The notes under the pieces were generated by a model. The model had not been told where the DNA came from and searched no databases. It saw only the letters and a list, made by a program, of their open reading frames with translations. The position numbers and the translations under genes were made by a program. A stretch of 5,187 bases of DNA, taken from the NCBI GenBank assembly GCA_016217865.1, contig JACRFO010000110.1:1-5187 (forward strand). The letters run 5' to 3'. This stretch comes from Candidatus Kerfeldbacteria bacterium. Its GTDB lineage: Bacteria; Patescibacteriota; Patescibacteriia; SBBC01; CAIJZX01. Of this stretch, positions 1-5,187 are shown piece by piece (within the stretch, counting starts at the first letter, position 1; each line of letters opens with the position of its first letter).

Positions 1-3000
1 CAATCAACCCAACGGTTTCGGGGGTGTTACTATTACGGCCCTGGGCGGCAACGGGTATCGGGCGACGTATACCTACAATCCCGCGGACAATCAAACGCTG
101 GGGTTGTACGATCTCTATTTTTCGGTTTCCGACGGTCAAGCCTCAGACCTGGACGACTATATCGACAACCTTGATGAACTGCAGGTTTATGAGGCGCTGG
201 CCAATAATCCACCGGTTATAGTAGCAGGGGCCACGGCAGTCGCGCCCACTTCGGTCGCGCGAGTTGGAGGCGCCACGACCACATTCAGCGTTACTTTTAC
301 CGATGCCGATCAGCCCGCTATCGGGACGTTCGCAGTCAGATTTAAGGCCCAGGGACCTTACGGTGTCATCACGTATACGGTTGCCGACAGTCTGGCAAGT
401 GGGCAAGGCGGACTTAGCGTAGTTGCTAATGGCGGTGGATCATACACCGCGTCGATCGCATGGAATCCGCCCGACAATGCCCCGGTTGGCAACTATAACT
501 TGTATGCGGCCGTATTCGATGGTCAGGCATGGGGTGTAGATGATTTTGCCAACAATCCGGGACAACTCCTGATTACCAACACCGGTGAGAACCGGCCCCC
601 CGTTGTTCAGGCAGACGCCGTGGTTGCGTCGCCGGCCGGGATTGAGCGAATCGGAGTACACACGACCGCATTGTCCGCCACTTTTTCCGACGGCGACATA
701 CCAAGTGTTTCGGTCTTTCGCGTGAGCTTCAAACTGCGGGCCCCCGATAACGCGACTGAAATAGTGCTGGCCAGCAACGTTGCAAATGGCGCCGGAGGGG
801 TAAGTATCACCGATGGCGGCGGCGGCGTTTATACCGCATCTATTTCCTGGGATCCGCCGGATGCACAAACGCTGGGATTTTATGACCTGTATTTCCATGT
901 GACAGACGGAACGGATACGTCGTACGACGGGTATTCCAACAATCTTGATGAGCTGGAAATCTATGATGCGATCTCAAACCAGCTGCCGACGCTGGTCGCC
1001 GGTAATACTATCGCCGTCCCGGATTCCGTCAATCGGGTGGGTACATCGTTTACCATGTTGAAATCAACCTTCGCCGACGGCAATCTTCCCGGTAGCGGTG
1101 CGTTCACCGTGACCATGAAGGTACGCGATGCCGTGGGAGTAGAATACACCATTGTCAACGCGGCCAAGAACGGCCAGCAGGGACTGCTGATACGCAATGT
1201 GACGGGAGGTCAGTACGAGGCGTCGGTACTCTGGGACCCCGGCGCGGCACAGACAACCGGGCTGTACGATCTGTATGTCCTGGTTCAGGACAATGCCGGG
1301 GCTACCGTGACAGACAATTATGCGAGCAACCTTCACGGACTTACGGTGTATTCAGCGGCGATTCTTGGCGACGGCAACCTACTACACCGGAATAATGATA
1401 CAACGACCTGTGGTGGAGCCAACACCGGTTGTCACAAGATCGCCGACCATCAAGGCCAGAACTGCCGGGTCTGTCACACGCCTCACAGTACGGCCAATAT
1501 TTATCTGGTGAGGGATTCGATTCAGACACCGAACTCCGGGAAAAAGAAGGTGGTTTTCAAGACGCTTGGAATCGGCGACCCGTATAATGGCCCTGATCCG
1601 ATCGTCGGAGACGCCAACTCGGGCGTCATGGCGGACTCGACGGACAAGGTCTTCACGGGTGTCTGCGAAGTCTGCCATACATTGACCGGTCATCACCGCA
1701 ACAACGGTTCTCAGCCACCGCCAAATCATCACGACGCTGAGGACTGCACGTCGTGTCATCCCCATACCGGCGGTTTTGGCGTGTCCGGAGGCGGGGAATC
1801 GTCCGGGGGGAGCAGTTGCAGTTGCCACTCAACGATCGCCAACCAGATGAAGGATAATACCGCGACGTCGTATCATCATCTGATATTGACGGACAACCCG
1901 GATTACACGATATCGTCGAAAACCTGTCTGATGTGCCACGTTGACCACAATATCTTCCGGCCGGACTTGAACACCGGGATAGGTCAGCGCGCCAGGAATC
2001 TGCGGGCGGATATTACGACGTCGGTCGTTCAGGGGAACGCCAACGTCCTGCTCAATTCGGACTATCGGTCCACCGGAACCGGCGGCATCTGCCTTTCGTG
2101 TCATACCTCCGTTCAGACGAAGAGCTTCACGCAAAAGGACGGCACCACCCAGACACCGGCGCTGGTAAAGACCGAGTTTGATGCCGCGACGGTGACCCAC
2201 AACTACAACGTGAGTTCGACATTTACCACCGACGGCAGTCTGTTCAACGCCAATTGCGTCAAGTGCCACAACGACAACATGACCAAGAGCTATCAGAACA
2301 GTACCAACAAGTTCAGCGTTCATGACGGCGATTACCGGAGCATTCTGAGCGAGGCCGGAATTGCGTTGCCGACCGATCCTCTGGAGGAGAAGTTCTGTTT
2401 CAAGTGTCACTCGACGACGTCGAATCCCTATGCCGGAACCAATAAGGACTACTACAACGTCAAGGCCATGACCGCCGCATCACTGAAGATTCAGTCGTTG
2501 TACAGTTACACGTTCTCCCACCCTACCACCGTCTACTCGGGACGTCACAAGGCGGTTGAAACGGCCGCGGATCTGGCGGACGGGAATCGGCATGCCGAAT
2601 GCGCCGACTGCCACGACCCCCATGGCGCGCAACAGGGGATTCACGACGGCAGTACCAACCTGATCTCCAAGGCGCTCAAAGGCGCCTGGGGAGTGCGTCC
2701 GACGGCATGGCCGACTCCGGCGACGCCGACAAACAACGCCAATGTGTACACCGCGCCGGCTTCTTATACGCGGGTCGAAGACGCCACTCTCAAGGAGTAT
2801 GAGATCTGTCTGAAGTGCCACAGCAATTACACGACGCTTCCTACCGGCGCCCGAAATCTGGCCGCGGAGATCAACCCCAATTATCCGTCCACCCATGGGA
2901 TCGCTCAGGCAGGTACGAATACTTACTGCAATACGACCACCATGGTCGCGCCGTGGGGGACGAGCAAGATTGCCTGGTGTTCGGACTGCCACGGGTCGAA

Positions 3001-3460
3001 TACGTCGACCGACCCCAGCGGGCCGCATGGTTCGAACCTTGACCACTTACTGGTGGCCACCATTGTATCTGACGCCACGAACGGAACGCCGCTCTGTTAT
3101 GTGTGCCATTTGCAGACCGTTTACTGGACCAACGCGACGGCAGGTGCGAACAGCCGATATGGGAAACATCCGTCGGTTCAGGGAGCCCATGCGTTGACGC
3201 CGGGATGCTTTTCATGCCACATGTGGGATTATGCCAGTACGGCGGGTTGGGGCTTGCAGACCACCAACGACTATCTTAACGCGGGAACCAGGCATGTGCA
3301 CGGCATGAACCGCAAGTGGGTTTATCTTGAAACCACGGGTGCGGCCGGTTCTGGCCAGCCGGCCGATGCATTCGTTAATGGCTACATAGCGAATATCAAT
3401 TACACGACCAAACAGTGCTGGGCGGAAACCTGCAAGAACCACTCGCCGCAATCGTACTGA
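1..3460 (+). CDS. Large repeat-containing multiheme c-type cytochrome (5' end missing)
   Basis: The reading frame is open from position 2 to the TGA at 3458-3460, giving 1152 visible residues; the true start lies upstream. TTG 104 falls inside a repeat unit and is not a start. Residues 1-454 are tandem repeats of 129 residues (N[NRQ]xP at the start, a GGxY-T/EAS-W-P block, then G-YDLY near the end). Residues about 462-1147 form the haem region: 12 CXXCH motifs (first cysteines at 488, 555, 582, 642, 697, 752, 799, 867, 936, 993, 1032, 1069) plus CX6CH (470-478), CX1CH (606-609) and CX4CK (1139-1145). About 26 further histidines could serve as distal ligands. Blocks such as CADCHDPHG and CSDCHGS with GPHGS resemble doubled-CXXCH multiheme proteins of Geobacter-like bacteria. 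Haem attachment to c-type motifs happens outside the cytoplasmic membrane, so the protein must be exported; the signal peptide would be in the missing N-terminus. No C-terminal membrane segment or sorting signal is visible. Role inferred: extracellular or outer-surface electron transfer. The exact partner and substrate are unknown. Confidence 0.93.
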   Translation, partial: NQPNGFGGVTITALGGNGYRATYTYNPADNQTLGLYDLYFSVSDGQASDLDDYIDNLDELQVYEALANNPPVIVAGATAVAPTSVARVGGATTTFSVTFTDADQPAIGTFAVRFKAQGPYGVITYTVADSLASGQGGLSVVANGGGSYTASIAWNPPDNAPVGNYNLYAAVFDGQAWGVDDFANNPGQLLITNTGENRPPVVQADAVVASPAGIERIGVHTTALSATFSDGDIPSVSVFRVSFKLRAPDNATEIVLASNVANGAGGVSITDGGGGVYTASISWDPPDAQTLGFYDLYFHVTDGTDTSYDGYSNNLDELEIYDAISNQLPTLVAGNTIAVPDSVNRVGTSFTMLKSTFADGNLPGSGAFTVTMKVRDAVGVEYTIVNAAKNGQQGLLIRNVTGGQYEASVLWDPGAAQTTGLYDLYVLVQDNAGATVTDNYASNLHGLTVYSAAILGDGNLLHRNNDTTTCGGANTGCHKIADHQGQNCRVCHTPHSTANIYLVRDSIQTPNSGKKKVVFKTLGIGDPYNGPDPIVGDANSGVMADSTDKVFTGVCEVCHTLTGHHRNNGSQPPPNHHDAEDCTSCHPHTGGFGVSGGGESSGGSSCSCHSTIANQMKDNTATSYHHLILTDNPDYTISSKTCLMCHVDHNIFRPDLNTGIGQRARNLRADITTSVVQGNANVLLNSDYRSTGTGGICLSCHTSVQTKSFTQKDGTTQTPALVKTEFDAATVTHNYNVSSTFTTDGSLFNANCVKCHNDNMTKSYQNSTNKFSVHDGDYRSILSEAGIALPTDPLEEKFCFKCHSTTSNPYAGTNKDYYNVKAMTAASLKIQSLYSYTFSHPTTVYSGRHKAVETAADLADGNRHAECADCHDPHGAQQGIHDGSTNLISKALKGAWGVRPTAWPTPATPTNNANVYTAPASYTRVEDATLKEYEICLKCHSNYTTLPTGARNLAAEINPNYPSTHGIAQAGTNTYCNTTTMVAPWGTSKIAWCSDCHGSNTSTDPSGPHGSNLDHLLVATIVSDATNGTPLCYVCHLQTVYWTNATAGANSRYGKHPSVQGAHALTPGCFSCHMWDYASTAGWGLQTTNDYLNAGTRHVHGMNRKWVYLETTGAAGSGQPADAFVNGYIANINYTTKQCWAETCKNHSPQSY
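2..1363 (+). repeat. Tandem 129-residue (387-bp) protein repeats, four units, first one partial
   Basis: Unit A (partial) spans 2-202, unit B 203-589, unit C 590-976 and unit D 977-1363. Aligned on the opening N-N/R/Q-P/L-P motif, the three complete units are each 129 residues. Shared landmarks within a unit are a V-A/S-R/E-R/V-G block, T/S-x-TF-x-D, a GGxY-T/EAS-W-P block, G-x-YDLY (NLY in unit B), then NNLDEL-x-YDA or a variant of it. Units A and C are the closest pair; B and D have drifted. The DNA copies differ at many positions, so the duplications are not recent. The pattern of short alternating hydrophobic strands with Gly/Asp turns suggests an Ig-like or similar beta-sandwich domain. 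This is inferred, and I cannot assign a named family. Confidence 0.85.
1409..3442 (+). other. Multiheme cytochrome c region, 12 canonical CXXCH plus 3 odd motifs
   Basis: Haem motif positions: CX6CH 1409-1435; CRVCH 1463-1477; CEVCH 1664-1678; CTSCH 1745-1759; CSCH 1817-1828; CLMCH 1925-1939; CLSCH 2090-2104; CVKCH 2255-2269; CFKCH 2396-2410; CADCH 2600-2614; CLKCH 2807-2821; CSDCH 2978-2992; CYVCH 3095-3109; CFSCH 3206-3220; CX4CKNH 3416-3442. Intervals between first cysteines run from 18 to 70 residues. They are tight in the first third (18, 67, 27, 24, 36) and mostly wider later. One orphan cysteine lies at 2924-2926. The bound haem count is therefore at least 12 if all canonical sites are filled, and up to 15 if the odd motifs are used. 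The region begins about 15 residues after the last beta repeat with no obvious long linker. Confidence 0.93.
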
Positions 3461-3461
3461 C

Positions 3462-3467
3462 GGGTGG
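3462..3467 (+). promoter_or_regulatory. Probable ribosome binding site for the ResB-like gene
   Basis: GGGTGG sits just after the stop codon of the cytochrome gene and 6 bases before GTG 3474. It directly abuts the alternative TTG 3468, too close for initiation there. This spacing is the reason for preferring the GTG start. The match to the anti-Shine-Dalgarno sequence is only partial. Confidence 0.45.
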
Positions 3468-3473
3468 TTGTCG

Positions 3474-4550
3474 GTGAAGGTAAATCTGGGCTCCACGCGG
3501 CTGGCGTTTGTCCTTATCGCGCTGTTGACATCGCTGATCGTTTTGTCGGCGATCATCCCGCAACAGGACATTGCCCAGGACCAGATGATCGATTGGCGGA
3601 ACGCTCTGGGCGACCGGTACGTCGTTATCGAGTGGCTTGGTCTTGATCGAATATACTACACGCCGGCGTTCTTCGTTGTTCTCGGATTGTTGGGGCTCAA
3701 TCTGGCGGTTGGTACTTTCCGCCGATTCAGAATCGTACTCAAGCTTGAGGGGACGCTGTTGCGCCTGCATCATGTGGGATCGATCGTGTTTCATATGTCG
3801 CTCCTGATCATCATGGCGTCCGTCATTGCCAATTACCTGTACAAATTCGACGGCGTCATGGCGCTGACGCAAGGTCAAACAGGACACGACTCGGAGGCGG
3901 ACTACTTCCGCATGTTCCGGGGGCCACTCTACCAGCTTGGGGAGGAACGGTTCAGCGTGCAACTGGAGGAACTGGCGGTCAAGAGTGACACGAGCGGGAA
4001 CGAGTCACCCGTGGCCCGCGTGGCTCTGACCCCGACGGGTGGTGGCCCGACCGTCACACAGGAGATTGCCACCAACCAACCGCTCCGGTATGAATCAGTG
4101 GAAGTTCACTTCGGTCTGGTGAACGGCTATTCTCCTGAATTGATCGTTACCGATAGCGCGGGCAGGCGTCTGTTTGCCGGTTTCGTGCGTTTGGCGGTGC
4201 AATCGACGAAGGGGCAACGCCATCACTACGACTTTGTACAGCTATCGCAGATTGATCTGACCGCCAATATCAGGGCTGTCCCGTCCGCCAGCGAGGCAAG
4301 CAACCCGGACTTTCTATTAACGGTCAGCGGGCAGGACAGTTCCGTGGCGGAGAGGCCGATGACGCCTCGCGACACGTTATCCGCATACGGCTACAACTTT
4401 ACTATACCACGCTGGCGGCGATGGTGTTATCTTAACGTCGTGGAGAATCCGTATCTACATTTCGTTTTCGCGGGATTTTGGTCGGCTCTGGCCGGTCTTG
4501 CTTTGGGACTGACGGGCCGCATGGCGTGGCGGCGCCGGAACGCACGATGA
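3474..4550 (+). CDS. resB: ResB/CcsB-like System II cytochrome c biogenesis protein (short form)
   Basis: From GTG 3474 this encodes 358 residues (360 if TTG 3468 is used). ResB/CcsB pairs with CcsA/ResC in the System II complex that exports haem and joins it to CXXCH cysteines outside the cytoplasmic membrane. Visible in the protein: membrane segment 1 at about residues 10-28, segment 2 at 62-80, segment 3 at 102-121 preceded by a HH pair (99-100) and containing H107, a hydrophilic domain of about 200 residues (122-324), and segment 4 at about 328-346, followed by an Arg-rich tail (RMAWRRRNAR) that should be cytoplasmic. Three N-terminal helices, one large external loop and a final helix is the ResB layout. 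H107 is the best candidate for the conserved membrane haem ligand of the family. At 358 residues it is shorter than Bacillus-type ResB (over 500), mainly in the external loop. The gene starts 13 bases after the cytochrome gene and its stop overlaps the next start. Assignment rests on topology, motifs and the CcsA neighbour; the sequence itself is divergent. Confidence 0.85.
   Translation: MKVNLGSTRLAFVLIALLTSLIVLSAIIPQQDIAQDQMIDWRNALGDRYVVIEWLGLDRIYYTPAFFVVLGLLGLNLAVGTFRRFRIVLKLEGTLLRLHHVGSIVFHMSLLIIMASVIANYLYKFDGVMALTQGQTGHDSEADYFRMFRGPLYQLGEERFSVQLEELAVKSDTSGNESPVARVALTPTGGGPTVTQEIATNQPLRYESVEVHFGLVNGYSPELIVTDSAGRRLFAGFVRLAVQSTKGQRHHYDFVQLSQIDLTANIRAVPSASEASNPDFLLTVSGQDSSVAERPMTPRDTLSAYGYNFTIPRWRRWCYLNVVENPYLHFVFAGFWSALAGLALGLTGRMAWRRRNAR
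4547..4550 (+). other. ATGA stop/start overlap coupling resB-like and ccsA-like genes
   Basis: The ATG of the downstream gene (4547-4549) overlaps the TGA of the upstream gene (4548-4550). No strong Shine-Dalgarno precedes it; only a weak CGGAA lies about 7 bases upstream. Translation is therefore probably coupled by reinitiation, which would fit two subunits of one complex made in matched amounts. Confidence 0.7.
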
Positions 4551-5187
4551 CTATCCTCGAAAACCTCTGCTACTGGCTCACTCTGCTGGCTTCGGCATCG
4601 GCCTTCTTTGCATCCCTGCTGGGGAAGGTATTCAATCGCGCAAAACCGTTCGCTGTCGCCGAAGCACTGCTCACGGCCGCGCTGATTGTTCTGACGACAT
4701 TCGGCATATCGAGGTGGGTGCGCTCCGGGCATCCGCCGTTCGTGACACTATTCGAATCGATGATCACCTCAATCTGGTTTGTCCTCGTGATTCATCAGAT
4801 TATTGTCCGTTTGAGGCGTGGACCGGGAGTTGCCCTTTTGTTGCCGTTGTCGGCGGCCGTGTTTCTGATGATGGGCTGGTCATCGAGTCTTCCCACGGAG
4901 GCCGGGCCGCTGTCGTCGGCGCTGAGTAATGTCTGGTTGTTCATACACGCGTCTTTCGCCACGTCGTCGGCGGCATCTTTTCTGATTGCGGCGTCTTACG
5001 CCGTGGTGTTCTTGCTTGGCGACAAGCGAACCGCAAATTCCGCAGGCAGAGAGGCGTTACTGCCCCAACGAGATTCCTCTCTGAAATCGATCCAGCACTT
5101 TTTGATTTTCGGACTGATTTTGTGGGGCGTGATGATAGCATCCGGCTCCATCTGGGCGCATGTTGCCTGGGGACGCTATTGGGCCTG
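4547..5187 (+). CDS. ccsA: CcsA/ResC-type cytochrome c synthase subunit (3' end missing)
   Basis: The frame runs from ATG 4547 to the window edge with no stop: 213 complete residues plus two bases of the next codon. CcsA/ResC is the haem-handling integral membrane subunit of System II and belongs to the CcmC/CcmF/CcsA haem-handling family. Membrane segments lie at about residues 8-27, 38-55, 67-86, 94-110, 128-157 and 184-201. The HPPFVTLFES block (62-71) matches the family's conserved GHxPxxxxxES region. H134 in WLFIHASFATS is the likely external haem-ligand histidine upstream of the WWD domain. GSIWAHVAWGRYWA (200-213) is the start of the WWD motif; the family normally continues W-D-P-K-E, and the last two bases (TG) fit a tryptophan codon. 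The later membrane histidines that complete the family's haem sites would lie beyond the window. The start is fixed by the 4-base overlap and by the usual short N-terminus before helix 1. Confidence 0.92.
   Translation, partial: MTILENLCYWLTLLASASAFFASLLGKVFNRAKPFAVAEALLTAALIVLTTFGISRWVRSGHPPFVTLFESMITSIWFVLVIHQIIVRLRRGPGVALLLPLSAAVFLMMGWSSSLPTEAGPLSSALSNVWLFIHASFATSSAASFLIAASYAVVFLLGDKRTANSAGREALLPQRDSSLKSIQHFLIFGLILWGVMIASGSIWAHVAWGRYWA

Noticed and set aside
2..1363. CRISPR array or recent DNA-level tandem duplication
   Set aside because: The 387-bp period is a protein-domain repeat within an open frame and the DNA copies are strongly diverged, so neither applies.
1829..2410. Long minus-strand open frame of 193 codons
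   Set aside because: It is antisense to the haem region, its ends coincide with CXXCH codons, and its translation shows no recognisable domain; it is a shadow of the real gene.
2480..3046. Long minus-strand open frame of 188 codons
   Set aside because: Arg/Gly/Val-rich composition without a domain, antisense to conserved haem motifs; a coding shadow.
3343..3364. Inverted repeat GGCCGG/CCGGCC as a terminator
   Set aside because: It lies inside the coding region about 95 bases before the stop, has a 10-base loop and is not followed by a T-run; Gly/Ala/Pro codons in GC-rich DNA explain it.
104..3460. TTG 104 as the start of the cytochrome gene
   Set aside because: The frame is open back to position 2, and the residues before 104 match the repeat units, so the gene simply enters from the left edge.
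3468..3473. TTG 3468 as the start of the resB-like gene
   Set aside because: It has no room for a ribosome binding site, since GGGTGG abuts it; GTG 3474 has a better spacing. The difference is only two residues.
3396..3962. Minus-strand open frame of 188 codons across the cytochrome/resB junction
   Set aside because: It spans the stop and start of two well-supported plus-strand genes and has low-complexity polar composition; a shadow.

Overview
The window holds three co-directional genes on the plus strand, packed like one operon, and two of them are cut by the window edges. (1) Positions 1-3460 carry the 3' part of a very large gene for a multiheme c-type cytochrome. Four tandem copies (the first partial) of a 129-residue beta-sandwich-like repeat are followed by a roughly 680-residue region with 12 canonical CXXCH haem-attachment motifs and three non-canonical ones. 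(2) Positions 3474-4550 encode a short ResB/CcsB (Ccs1)-type membrane protein of System II cytochrome c maturation. (3) From 4547 to the right edge runs the 5' part of a CcsA/ResC-type gene; it stops just inside the tryptophan-rich (WWD) haem-handling motif.

How the genes fit together: CcsB and CcsA together carry haem across the cytoplasmic membrane and attach it to CXXCH cysteines on the outside. The cytochrome directly upstream would be an unusually haem-demanding client. Only 13 bases separate genes 1 and 2, genes 2 and 3 overlap by 4 bases (ATGA), and I see no terminator or promoter between them. The simplest reading is one transcript that makes an exported, probably surface-exposed, electron-transfer protein together with its own haem-attachment machinery.

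Organism: bacterial, with moderately GC-rich DNA. Multiheme proteins of this style, with CADCHDPHG, CSDCHGS and GPHGS blocks and System II genes nearby, are familiar from metal-reducing or syntrophic Geobacter-like lineages (Desulfuromonadia) and from candidate phyla rich in cytochromes such as Zixibacteria. I cannot decide between these from the sequence alone. No RNA genes, CRISPR arrays, insertion sequences or phage features were seen. There is no gene-free stretch longer than about 13 bases. The most notable points are the fusion of a perfectly periodic repeat array to a haem domain, the three odd haem motifs (CX6CH, CX1CH and CX4CK), and the linkage to a compact System II pair.
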